Source: Antitrichia curtipendula (Eukaryota; Streptophyta; Bryopsida; Hypnales; Leucodontaceae). Taken from it: 64,000 nucleotides of DNA. Where the stretch lies: the NCBI GenBank assembly GCA_951230915.1, contig OX579641.1, positions 23,972,254-24,036,253 on the forward strand, given 5' to 3'. A program made the translations under genes and the position numbers. Below the pieces are notes generated by a model. That model searched no databases and was not told where the DNA came from. It saw only the letters and a program-made list of their open reading frames with translations. This document shows positions 1 through 11,344 of the stretch, one piece after another. Each line of letters begins with the position of its first letter. Position 1 is the first letter of the stretch.

Positions 1-377
1 AAGCTAAACCGCACCCTCCACTATAAGAAAACGGACAAAAATGTGACTACGCAAATGACTGCAAAACAGTCGTATTGCAGTTGCATAATGGAAAAAATAG
101 AAATGTGACTCTTGGCGCTGCAGTCACTTCGGACAAGTCATTTACAAGTCGTGACTACAGATTTATTATCACCGGATGAAGTGGGAACGGATGTAACTTT
201 GGATGAGAAGAGGCTTCGTAGAGTGAGATAAAGAAAGACAGCCTTAGGAAAGATGGCTTTGACATGCCATCTAGAAAGTGCGTTTTTTGGGCCGAGTTGG
301 ACCAGCGGGAGACCCCTCGAAAACATAACGTGGACATTTCACGCGCAGTCACGTTCAAGCCATTTTCGAGTTGCGTC

Positions 378-555
378 CGACCCCTTGTAAATCTGACATG
401 GACATCTGGAACGCAGTTGCAGTGCAATCATTCTACAGTTGCAGGGGACCCCTCTATAATTTGACGTGGGCATCTTGAACGCAATCACATCACAGTCATT
501 CTATAGTTGCAGGGGACCCCTCTATAATCTGACGTGGACTTTTACGTAGGCATCA
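378..555. repeat. 68-bp tandem repeat inside the CACTA element
   Basis: Two clear units start at 431 and 499, both beginning TTCTAYAGTTGCAGGGGACC and continuing through a TGACGTGG word. A more diverged partial unit precedes them at about 378-430. It lies in the subterminal zone of the CACTA element and carries its CAGTCA/GCAGT words, so local duplication of subterminal repeats is the simplest explanation. Confidence 0.7.
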
Positions 556-780
556 TTTTAAAGTGATGGATTTAGGGTTTGGAATTTAAGGTTTGGGAAT
601 TGTGGCGATGTGTGCAAAAAAGAATGTATTGACAATTGCATGGTTAGTAGTCATTCTACAGTCACATATGAATACATTTTAAATATTGCAAATATACATC
701 ATATACCATATACAATACATCACCTTTTATCCAGGTGGAGTGATAGGAGGCAAGACAAACCATGTGGGACATGTAAAACA

Positions 781-985
781 CAGAAATTGTGTTATTAGTA
801 ATATTTTAGATCTCATTTAGGAATAGTAGATTAATTGTTTTCAAAAAGCTTTGAACTAATAAAAGTTGAAAAATGAATTTTACTTTCATCTCCAAAAATT
901 TGTTTTGGATTTTGAACCTCAAATCAAAAGTTGTGGACAAATTTGAGAAGAAGATTGGAGAGGTTATTTTCTTAACATTTTTTTG
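781..985. repeat. Half copy of the 23.1 kb foldback family
   Basis: This segment begins CAGAAATTGTG and runs through a word like CATTTAGGAATAGTAGA to ATCTCCAAAAATTTG. It matches one arm of the inverted repeat at 23131-23511 with moderate divergence. It sits inside the CACTA element, so it inserted there or was captured before the element moved. Confidence 0.5.
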
Positions 986-1232
986 ATTCTAGTAGTGTAG
1001 AAGACGTAATGTAGTCATTTCCATGTTGTTATCTGACTGCAGTGTTGTAACACAACTTCCACTTGATTAGGTGCAGTCACATGGAAGTCATAGATGGCCC
1101 CTAGTGAATTAGAATCGTAGAAGGTCACTGTCACTATTAATAATGTTGTTTTAGTTTTTTTTGCAATGTGGTTCTTAAGGGTAGGCTTAACAATGGAATT
1201 GTATGCATGCATAAGGAATTAAGGTTCAACAA

Positions 1233-1634
1233 ATGTGCAAATCCATCCACTCTAGAGCCTATAGGGTTGATTGTTCTTCAAACATTGTTAATTTGGATGG
1301 AATCAATAATTTAGTGGGTGAAATTGAATTGTTTGTAAAAAAAACCTTGTTAGCACAAAAAAGTAGTAGGGTGAAGCCACAAGATACACAAAGTAACCCT
1401 ACTTATACCAGGGATGATGTAGCTGACAAATCTGGATGGAAAGTGGTCTTATGTAAAGAAGCCCGTTCCAAGCGTGAAGTTGTCGACCGTACAAATGCCT
1501 TCATCACCACTACTGGGGAGGTTGTAGGGCTCATTGCTCCCCAACGACTGCCGAGTAGAAGCTCCACCGCCAATCTAATTGGAGCCATCAAATTATTTAT
1601 GGAAAAGAACTTACTTGCGCAAGAGACGTACTAG
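1233..1634 (+). CDS. Hypothetical 133-residue open frame inside the CACTA element, with an internal duplication
   Basis: I do not recognise this protein. It opens with ATG and ends with TAG after a tyrosine. A stretch of about 20 residues occurs twice: residues 24-43 (NNLVGEIELFVKKTLLAQ) and 112-131 (ANLIGAIKLFMEKNLLAQ). These differ mostly by conservative changes and by several codon changes, so the resemblance is not simply a recent DNA copy. The second half is richer in G+C than its surroundings. No CACTA transposase motif, signal peptide or zinc-binding cluster is visible. It could be a captured host-gene fragment, one exon of a small element-encoded protein, or a chance frame. The duplication is the only argument for coding. 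Confidence 0.35.
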   Translation: MCKSIHSRAYRVDCSSNIVNLDGINNLVGEIELFVKKTLLAQKSSRVKPQDTQSNPTYTRDDVADKSGWKVVLCKEARSKREVVDRTNAFITTTGEVVGLIAPQRLPSRSSTANLIGAIKLFMEKNLLAQETY

Positions 1635-2815
1635 GTACACACTTCTTGTCTAAACCACGAAGCCCTGTCATGTTGACCATGTACTTTGTTGCCTAGTGTT
1701 TGTATCAACAGAAGCATTTTTCATAAACCTCAAGTGCATGCAGCAGTGAGGCAGGTCGACGAATTGGACAACGATGGAATGATAGTAGTGCAACCCGAAT
1801 CACTTTCCGAAGTGCAGTCATGTATTAATCATAGTATAGTTACATGACAAACAAACCGCAATTATAGTGCAGTTATGTCGTTTGCAATTGCAACCTCAAC
1901 ATCTTGTCCCTTGCCATCCTGAATGTCTTAGCATTTACTGGGTAATCACAGGGCCATGTTCACTTTTTTTCATTCACGCTCTTTTGAATTGCCACAAATT
2001 TTGGCCTCAACAACTTTAAACATTTCCCTACACCTTATACTCTAATGCAAACCTTGAACCTAACAGCAGGTGTGGAAGCGTCTTAAACACTGATGATGCT
2101 ATCCATAGCACGGTTTCCTCAAAATGAGTCTGTACAGCATGTGTCCAAGTCACGACAACCCAAAAGAATGAACGCAATTATTTCATTCTCCAACTAATGT
2201 TCAATCTCTAAAATAAGTACAATAAGGCTCGCAGACTTTTACTCCCAAAATTAATTCATTTGAGGTACCCTAGCACTACATCTTAGCTGACTTGCATTCA
2301 TTCAGACATTCCTAAACCCCAGTATTCCAAAAGATGCCTCTATTGCATGCCTCTCTATGTATTTTGTTAGAGAACCCATAGCAGTCATACTGTAGTGACA
2401 TACCCAAAACTGTCCTCACCCTATCTTTCTTGTACCACGAGGATCCATCTTTTTCTTTATCCATTAGTAAAAGAAAATGCCGATTGAATGACTCCTTCTG
2501 GCGCTACAATCACCCCAAAGTTAGCTACAGTCGCAAAAATTGGAACCGCACGACTCAACTGTGACTTTGCCTTCTGCAGTCGCATTCCATTTTGCCACGT
2601 CATTACATCGTCGCCCCTGTGAACGGAACGCTGTGGATGAAGTATACAATGTGTTCACTGTTCATCTGGCAGTCACAGTCACGACTGCAAAATGACTCCA
2701 ACGCTCTGGATCTCTGCCCGTTGGTGCAATTAGGGAGGTGAAGTGAAGTTGAAGTCGCAAAATTAGCGCAGTCATGTTTTGCAGTCACGTTTATGGCTAT
2801 TTTTTTATAGTGCTC

Positions 2816-3518
2816 AGAGTCATGCGGTAATCTCTGAAAAAGAGGATTTCAAAAGTTGCTAAAGGAAAAACTGAACCTCTTATTCTAGCAAATACTCTAA
2901 ACATTGACTCATACAAAATGTACAGAACTCATGCTTTCCCCAGACTTTGAAGTCCAAAGAGTTTGAACAATACAGCTAATGTAGACGGATGCACTTTTTT
3001 TTGGCTTTGCTACAAATAACAAAATTGCTTGAACCAATTGATTCACAAATTTAACCCCAACGATGCTAGCAATGAAGACTTCATGTCAATCAAATTTCAT
3101 CAATGAATTTTATGTTTGATCATGTTATGAATTATAATAACTGCAATATATATTTTCTAAAGCAATTCATACTTCATTAAAGATTTCACGATATAGTTGT
3201 CCTCCTCAAACTTGTATACATCTATTCACTTCATACAGTATTTGAAAATGTTAGAGACATATAATACATATAGCATCATTCTAAAAGACATGACTACTAG
3301 CACTTCTAGAAGGGAAGGAGGAAGACAAACTTGTAATTTTATTATTCCTAAAAGGTGAAGAAGATGAATTACAACGAGGAGGGTCACTAATTCATAGCTA
3401 ATGGTGTGTTTCTACTTGCAATGATCATGACAATTTGAAAATTCCAATACTTCAAAGATTGAAGGTTTTCTGTTGTTATACAATTGGTCATTTGATTCAA
3501 TTTGAGCTGGAGAACCCC
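2816..3518. other. AT-rich intergenic sequence
   Basis: No convincing gene, RNA or repeat boundary is seen between the CACTA element and the foldback at 3519. Short frames are absent or very short on both strands. Confidence 0.6.
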
Positions 3519-4094
3519 GGGGAGGTCATTTAGTGTATCTATAGTATACCGCGTGCAGCTAAATGATCTTTTGACCTCCTATTTACTTTTTAATAAACTA
3601 TAATTTTAGCCTACAATTTTGAACATTGTTTAATCAAGACTATAAGATTCTATTGCCAAAATCTTCAATCCAAATAATATATGAAATGATTTCTAGAGAA
3701 GGTTGAAAAATGAACTAAAATGACATGTTTTTCAACTCAAGTATTTATAGAGAACACATTTAGACAACCATTGCATCAATATTCAAGAAATATAAACTTT
3801 CAATAGAGACTCATTTTTGAGATTTTTTTGTGTATTTTTTAAATAATTTTTTCTTATTTAATATAGAGGTGTGAAAGTTATTTTCAGCTTTATAGTGTAT
3901 CTTTTTACTTCAAAAGTTTGTATCTAATTATAATTTACATATAAAATTATCAATAATTCATAACATAAACTTTCAAAGTAGAAAAATCTACTCATATTTT
4001 TTTCTTTTTTTTTTCTTTAAATTTGAAAAAGTAAATAGAGGGTCCAAAATCCTCGCCACACATGGGTTGTATAAATGCATAGAGTGACCTCCCC
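3519..4094. mobile_element. Foldback-type DNA element with GGGGAGGTCA termini
   Basis: The ends are perfect inverted 10-mers, GGGGAGGTCA and TGACCTCCCC. The flanks are nearly the same: GAGCTGGAGAACCC on the left and GAGTGGAGAACCC on the right, about 13 bp with one indel, which looks like a target duplication. The interior is AT-rich and non-coding. Duplication length and terminus fit a Mutator-like miniature element better than Harbinger or CACTA, but the superfamily is not certain. Confidence 0.65.
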
Positions 4095-4517
4095 GAGTGG
4101 AGAACCCAGGAAAGCATTTAGAACGTCTTTATCAAAGTAAACATTGTTGACCTAATCTATGTGTTTCATCTCTAGCAAGTACTTCTTCAACAAATTTATA
4201 TTTTAAAAAAAGGGCAAACACAGAAGCAAGCCTCTATGGAGCAGTGAATACTTCTAGTTTAGAGAAACAACATTACGATGTTTACAAGCAAAATTCATAC
4301 ACCAAAATCATTATCACTTTAGGAAAAAGAAGAAAAATCATGAGTTTTAATTCTTTACCATCACCTAGAGCCCTTGTTGCTGTAGGGTGCTATAGAACAA
4401 GCCAAGTGCTTCACGCTTGTGAAGTGCAGTTGCCGTTGTCATGTGCTCTTAAGGAACTTCTACCAGTTCTTGAAGATCGGCAACTTCATCCACATCCTCC
4501 CCATGTAATCTTTCTTC
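4095..4517. other. Spacer before the Harbinger remnant
   Basis: There is no recognisable gene. A 95-codon plus-strand frame at 4244-4531 overlaps the end of the minus-strand Harbinger remnant and has no family features, so I treat it as chance. Confidence 0.5.
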
Positions 4518-5603
4518 CTACAAAATTTTGAGCAATTGGTCTACTTGTTCATGACTCTTCCCCAGAAGAATGTTGTGCAATATTGCACAACACACAATGA
4601 CATCCGGTAGGAATGCTACGTTCAAATCAGATTTGTCAAGCAACTTCTGGAAGGTTTGCTCAAGAATACCAAAGGTATTTTCAACCATGCATTGAGTCCT
4701 CTTCAATCGTCTATTGAATAAGGTCTTTGCTAGTAAAAGTTGTCTTTGACTACGGTGGGAATCATGAGCGTCATAGCACGCAAGAATCATTTGTAGACCC
4801 TAGCATTCCTAAGTATAAATCCAAGAAACACTTATCATTGCCAACAACAGCTTGACAGTTCAAAGTGTATCCACTCGACTTGAATCAACAGGGAAATGCT
4901 TAGATTTGGAAATAGAACCATGTGTACTATCGATGGCACCAAGAACACTAGGTAAGCCGCACAAATGCTAGAATCTAGCCTATGTCTCCATCATTTGTAT
5001 ACCAGTAGGCTATGTCAACTCATGTCACAAGGTCTCATTCACAATAGTAAAAACGTCATGTTGGAGCAAATAAATAGTACTCTTTCCAATAGCAAACAAC
5101 TCATTGCAAATCAAAAGATTTGCAGTGTGAGCAAGTTTGCAAAGAGTACACGCCACACGGATCAAACAAGTATCGTCAATCAGTACGACGTGTTCTTCTT
5201 CAAAATATGTTGTCTCAACAAATCCGTGAGAGCAAATACAACAATTTTATTCATACGAAATATTTTCACCCACCAACTTTCGTCATAGTGGTCAATGAGG
5301 AACCTCAAGAACCATGTAGTTGATTGTGGTTTTACCCATAATCCAAGATCATCTCTTAAAATATTGAAAGATGTCCACAATCAAAAGTTGTGCAGGGTAG
5401 CAGACATTTCTAACTTGGAGTCTAGTATAAGAACGACCGACAATGATGTAATGGTTGTCAAATTTTGCACGCATTTGTCCTCCTCCTGAGAGATAGTTGG
5501 CAAAAATGCAGTGTTTCGAGCATGGAGCAACTGTAGCAAAATCCAAGCACTGAATGCTGCTTCCAACACTAATATAGAGGCTTGCAAGAAGCGCCATTGT
5601 CAA
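4518..5603 (-). pseudogene. Decayed PIF/Harbinger DDE transposase
   Basis: Read on the minus strand and shifting frame several times, the signatures of a PIF/Harbinger nuclease appear in the right order. A helix-turn-helix-like block (FRMNKIVVFALTDLLRQHI) lies near 5200-5290. It is followed by RVACTLCKLAHT...ELFAIGKST near 5060-5170, then the first catalytic Asp in GAIDSTH near 4925-4940, and the second Asp in a LGMLGSTNDS block near 4800-4830. The intact C-terminal stretch 4790-4518 carries FNRRLKR and VENTFGILEQ with the catalytic Glu, then a CAILHN block. At least three frameshifts or stops separate the pieces, so it is dead. No companion ORF1 and no terminal repeats were found, suggesting an old partial copy. 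Confidence 0.85.
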
Positions 5604-6525
5604 TTCACGAAGCAGAAGAGAAATTCCACAAAAGAAGTATTTATTTCTCTCCAGAGATTAAGAAAATGATAAGAATGAAGGCTATAGCAGAAACCACCAG
5701 AAGAAATACAAACAAAAAGCGCTCCAAAGCAAGGGCGACTACAGCAACAGTGTTTTAGAAAAATGAGTGGAAGAAAAAGGTGGACATTATGGTGTGAATA
5801 GTTCATCTTCTTTTTGACTATTATAGGCAACCTCCAGTGACTACCTCTAAATTTCAATGTTTGTCTGAACACATTGCTACTACATAATAGCTTGTCTTTT
5901 GAGAAGTTGCTTCGTCAAGTAACAAGTGTGAAACAAACCACTTTACCTACTTATTAGCATATTACATATTAACTTCCATTCTTTTGTAATAGCCAATGTG
6001 AAGCTACCATACATCATTCAAAAAGTAATACACAAGATTCCTAAAGGCGATCTATAATAAACTTAAGCGAATCTTACATTTTTTTAACATTTGTAAGAAG
6101 GCAATTGAGCAATCAATTCCCGTTTAGAAAAATTAAGTGGACACACCCTAACTTTGACATAGACCCTCCTTGGCTTTTATTCCATCCATTGACAACCCTT
6201 AATTATGCAACACCATGCACTAATAGAGGTTGGTAGTCCATTTTAGAACCATTTACTCTCTATTTCAAAGTTCCCTACACTGCCTACAAGACTTTCTGAA
6301 GAAAGTTGCTTTTTGAGCCACCTACCTTACTATGTATCGTTGATTCAATCAAAAGTCTTCAAATTTCATTTATACAAGTACCAAATAAAATTTTCATTTC
6401 TACATAATTTTCAAATGTATAAAGGTTAATTTTCAATAATTTCAATGAAGGTAGTTGTTATAGAATGTATAAAGACATGCTAAAAAATGTGATTAATTTT
6501 GTGGTTTAAAAATTATTATTATTAA

Positions 6526-6575
6526 TATTTTTTATTTTATTTTATTTTATTTTATTATTATTATTATTATTAATA
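6526..6575. repeat. Compound ATTTT / TTA microsatellite
   Basis: About five TTTTA units are followed by about seven TTA units, ending in TTAATAG. Confidence 0.9.
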
Positions 6576-7787
6576 GCACTTTTTTAAAAGAGGAACTAAA
6601 TTGGGTCTATAAGGTTGCAAACTTTGAGATTCAATTTGATTTTTTAATTATGAAAAAATGAGATGAAATTTTAGACATGTATTATTGTATATGAAAATAT
6701 CAAATATTTGAAATTAATGTATTCTAATGTAGAAATCTAATGAAGTTAGACCGAGCCCAAGACAGAAAATGTCCTTTCAATAAGGATTAACTTTGATTAA
6801 CCAAACTCAAGAAAAATGCAATCCAAGTGTTTTTGTAATTCTCAGATGCTCAAGTAATATTTTGCAAATTTTTAAAGTTGAGAACATTGGATACCCTAAA
6901 CACAATGCGAAACTCACTTTGATTGCACATATTTGAAGTATAAAATGCTTCATTCCTCTTCGGGTTTTTAAAGTATCCTTCACTTGTCATTGATTGCTTT
7001 TGAAAATTTATGGTGGTTTAAAGTCATGAAGGTGCCACATTTGTATGTCCATATCTTACAACGTATATAAAGTTACTAGTTTGAATTTGTCTCTAACACT
7101 AGCATGTAGTAGTTGAAAATGAGCCTGTACATAGGACATAAAAATAATAATAAAATAATAAAATAAATAATTATAAGTACTTCAATCCAAATATATATCA
7201 GATATACAAGAAAATTAAGCAGTAATACAAATTATGTTTTAGATTTGCTTTTGTATCCTATGCATAGATCAAAGTGCTTATAATCACAATATTTTGGCAT
7301 ATGTTCTATAATTATGAAGTACTAAATTTTCTAAACATGAATTCTTTATTGTGGATGTCTTTGGTTGTTTAATTCACTATTTTTTTCATTTTTGAATTAT
7401 AAAATTTATCAATACACTCATTTATCCTATTATTAGGGTGTACAATTACAGTGTCAAAATGTGAGTGATAGTATCAATAAAAGGTAGGATTGATATAAAA
7501 GATGGAATTGAAACACATTAATTATAAAGGTGAGATTGTTCTAAAAAAAACACTATATCATGTGCAACTTTTTTTTGAAAAATTGTTAAAACTGAGTTCA
7601 TAAACAGATACAATACATTATTTTCTTAAGAATTTGTTGAGATTGCTTGCAAAATAAGAAGCTTCATAACTTTCACATCACCTATCCAAATGGAATGGAT
7701 CAAATATTTCCACATACTTAGACAAAAGCATAATCTATATGAGGTTAAAAAAAATTAAATTATTTCAATTTTTTGTGGATCTTTTTT

Positions 7788-7971
7788 AATGCCAACCCTC
7801 ACCTATTTTGGGCCTATTGCGGCATAACTTTTATTCATAGACATTGATTGAAATAGAATATATATTTGTAGAATGTTAATTGTTTTTTCCTATACTACCC
7901 AAAATTGAGATCATATGTACCTACATAAACCTACAAGAGTTACTTTTGGAGAATTCTTGAGAATTTAGGGG
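7788..7971. mobile_element. Short piggyBac-like (TTAA) element fragment
   Basis: The right end is TTTAGGGG followed by TTAA (7972-7975), matching the termini of the elements at 26115 and 26793. The interior GGCATAACTTTTATTC word resembles their interiors in reverse orientation. The left end is only approximate (TTAATGCCAACCC near 7787). Confidence 0.45.
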
Positions 7972-9896
7972 TTAAGGGAGGTCCCAACCACATAAAGGCC
8001 TCTTTCAAAAGAAGGTTCAACTCATCAATTTATCCTTTCGGTATCTCCCTCTCATCACTATCAATTAACCCTAAAGGATGGTTTGAGTCGATAACTATGT
8101 AGTCAAATTTGAAAGTCTCTTACTCTTTATCCTCCATTTCTTTACTCTTTATGAGAAAAAAATTTTGGTTTTATTTTTCAGAGATGAAATCACATGTCTA
8201 GTATATGTCAAAAAAAATTCAGAATTTTTTGTGAAAAATTGAAATTACCATAGATTTTTGAAGAAAAAATGAAGAAAACGCACATCGAATACAAAACATG
8301 CTTAAAAAATCTGAAACTTTTAGAATAGAAGTACATTATAGCGTAGAACATTGTGAAATAAAAAAAATTTGTGTGTCACTCTATGTTTAGAAACTTGTTT
8401 GTAGATCATCAACTTCAAACTTCAAACTTCAGTGAAATGTTTATTTTAAAGAATTTTTCAAGATTTTCAAGTGGTGTAGAAACTAAACTTTAGAATAATA
8501 ATTTTGTTAGGTCTGTTGAAAAGAAAAAGAAATCATTTTGAATATCAAAATCAAAATTTTAAGGAAAAAAACTTAAAGCATTGAAATACATTGTATTGTG
8601 TGTACCTTTTTTTTTAATAAACTATCCCATTTAAAATAGGCACCAATTAAAATGTCTTCAACTTAACTCAATGATGTGGACGTATTATCAATAAAATTGC
8701 ACTAAAAAAAATGGATGAAAATCATCTAGTCTTCAATATGCACAAAGTGTATTTGTCTATCCAAAGGATACTTATTGTCTTTTCAAAGTTAATAAGTTGG
8801 GTGGTCAAGTTTGCCATCTACCATAATATTCAACTTATTCAATTTCTAGAGACCTTTTAATTCAAATTGTTCAACACTCCAAGTATGTATCAAAAGAATC
8901 CCCCCAACCCTATTCTTGAGATATTTTTTATTTATTTATTTAATCCATTTATCTACAAAAAAAAACTTTTAGAGAGTGTAGGTAGGGGATTCTAAGTGGA
9001 ACCATCTAGGGGATGGTCTGTCAATCTACCCACACTCTTTAATATATAATAGATATCCAAAGCAAACAACATTCCCTCCAAGGCAATGAACATTGCTCAT
9101 TCTAAAGAAATTTACCTTGTGTGGTATTATTTTCCAGTCGTCTTGTCCTCCAACCATGGTACATTGGTGCTTTAAAGAATGCAAAAATCCAAAATGAGTC
9201 TTATTAGTGATCCTAAATTATGTAAATTAATCATGAAAAGACCTCTCCATTCAATTCCTTAAAATTGTCAAAAGATTATAAACAAATGTTTTGGATAATA
9301 TCACCATATAAATAGATACAAGCATGTGATCAAAGATAGGCCTTTTTATAAACCAAAAGTAGGTCTTGTTATAAATTGCACATACACACTTATCTTACCT
9401 CCCAATTATCAATATTTTTAATTTTTTTGAAAATAACTAACAGCATTAGAAACCAAATTATAGAATTTCAAAAGAGTGATTTAAACTAAAACATAAAATT
9501 GTTTGAAACTCAGGGCCTCTTTATATCAAGGTTCATAACCAAAGCATTTAGAACATTGTAAAGAAAGGTCTGTCCTAGTTCACTTTATAATAAGTCTCAT
9601 ATAAAGTGAAATTGGATTAGATCCTTCTTCTCTTCCAATCACAATGCTGAAAATGCTTTGATTACTAATGTGAAGCAACCATTAAGATCTTTATTGAATT
9701 TAGATAATTTCAACTACCTATAAGATTAACTTATAGTTCATTTAAAACTATAGTCTTTAAGTTTAAAAAAAGATCCCAAAATACATATCCAAAGCATTTA
9801 TCACCCTATAACCAAAATGGAAATTATACCTTTTAAATGCAACAACTTGTTTAAATTCCCTATATCAACTAGTAACACTCAACCTTTGTCATTTGT

Positions 9897-10119
9897 TAAT
9901 CCTTAAAGGACGAACTGGTGACCGTGGAAATCATCCCTCTGGCTACCATGTGGATTATTTGCTTAAAAAAATGCAAAAGCATTCATTAGAAGTCAAACTA
10001 CTGTAGAGACCTCCCCATTTCACAACAAAATTCTAAGGATGAATAGTTGCACTTCAATCCTATTAGAAGGATTCTTTATCATCCATCAGACAAAAAATGT
10101 CTTAGTTGACATTTAAGGG
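9897..10119. repeat. Dispersed repeat, copy 1 of 3
   Basis: The core, from AAAAGCATTCATTAGAAGTC through GGATGAATAGTTGCA to CATCCATCAGACAAAAAATG, recurs with divergence at about 25220-25330 and 59190-59345. This copy starts near TTAATCCTTAAAGG and ends near TTTAAGGGTTAA, a degenerate TTAA-type inverted terminus, so it may belong to the piggyBac-like elements seen elsewhere. Confidence 0.55.
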
Positions 10120-11198
10120 TTAACCTTGCCATCAAGCCAGATGTAATACTTTTTTCAATTTCCAATTATCCCACTTTTGTTGATTTTGTTTTATTAGTTG
10201 AAGTTGCATAATTCGCTACACAATTGACGGTTGTTGAAGTGCAAGTTAAGTTGACAATGTTTGCAAAGGTGGCATTGTGAGATTGAGTTGTAAAAGAGAC
10301 ATAAAGAGGAAGAAAGTTGGAGGGGACTTACAGACTTTGTTTCTACAATTTCTCTACAAATCATTCATTAGACACTTGCCCTCTATAACATTCTTGAGTT
10401 GAAATTGTGCTCTTGATAATGTTCATTCCTATTAAGAAGCCTCTTCATGCCTATGTAATAGGAGTGAACATTCTTTTAAGAAGTCCCTTCTTGTCCATCC
10501 ATACTTTTCTCCAATGCTTTCTTAGTCTTTAACTTTATCCTAGCTCAAATGAGAGGTTTCTTAATTGCCTTGTGTGTCTCATTTTCCTCCTTCCCTACCT
10601 TCTCTACTACTTCTACCTTCTTGGCCAAAATCTTGAAAAAGTTGAAATCTTGAAACCTTGAAAATCTCTCCATCTCATTTAATTGAAAAAGGTCCTCCAA
10701 TATTTTGCCAAAATGGCTTATGTCTCACCTCGTCTAATTGAAAAAGGTTCTCAATTTCTCCTTCAACAACATAATAATCCTTAGTATTCACCAAAGTTCT
10801 TTATGGAACTTCGTAAAGGAATGTTACAAGGTTGATTCTACCTTCTATAGAATATGTAAAAAACATTTGGCATTCATATATACAAAATGGACAATTTGAG
10901 GCCACAACACTCAATAATTCATAGAAAATGCATCCAAACTCTCCCAAGCCCACAAATTAGATCCTTGATTTGTAACTAATAAACCCATCCAAAAATTCAA
11001 TTTATGTCCAGAAACAAGTCAAAAATCAAACCACAAGAATCGATCAAAACTTCCAAACCCACAATTCAGTTAGTTAAAGAATTTAAGGGTTTAAAGACCA
11101 TGGATCATAAATTGATATATGTACTGTACAGTACACAGAAAGCACATGGGGGGTGCATACCGTGCAAGCTAAGGCACTGAAACTGTCGATTGCATTAA

Positions 11199-11271
11199 CC
11201 CTTTCACGGCCAGGGCTGTTGAATTTGATTCTCTCCAACAACCATAGATAAGTAGCTTGGGCGTGAAAGGG
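11199..11271. mobile_element. 73-bp TTAA-flanked miniature element beside the gene A stop codon
   Basis: TTAA (11195-11198) is followed by CCCTTTCACG, and the other end is CGTGAAAGGG followed by TTAA (11272-11275). This gives a perfect 10-bp terminal inverted repeat within a TTAA duplication, the hallmark of piggyBac-type integration. It lies about 70 bases downstream of the gene A stop codon, probably in the 3' untranslated region. Confidence 0.75.
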
Positions 11272-11344
11272 TTAATCTCAATCTCAATTATGAAATTATG
11301 ACTAACTGCATGAGCTGAAAAATGAACAAAAAGCGTAACTCGAG

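Larger units (their letters stand above)
19..2812. mobile_element. Non-autonomous CACTA (En/Spm, CMC) DNA transposon, 2.8 kb
   Basis: The left end reads CACTATAAGAAAA and the right end reads TTTTTTATAGTG, an inverted CACTA terminus. Both ends abut the same trinucleotide CTC (16-18 and 2813-2815), the 3-bp target duplication typical of CACTA elements. Short words such as GTGACTGC and GCAGTCA recur densely in the first 550 and the last 350 bases in both orientations, like the subterminal transposase-binding repeats of the superfamily. No transposase reading frame is visible, so the copy must depend on enzyme supplied elsewhere. The interior holds a short tandem array, a fragment related to the foldback at 23131-23511, and one 133-codon open frame. 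Confidence 0.88.
5604..11194. other. Long AT-rich intergenic region with repeat fragments
   Basis: No gene is supported in 5.6 kb. Recognisable items are an ATTTT/TTA microsatellite (6526-6575), a short piggyBac-like fragment ending at 7971, a TTAACCCTAAAGG terminus without an obvious partner at 8065, and a dispersed repeat at 9897-10119. The frame at 5600-5872 on the minus strand has no recognisable features. Confidence 0.55.
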
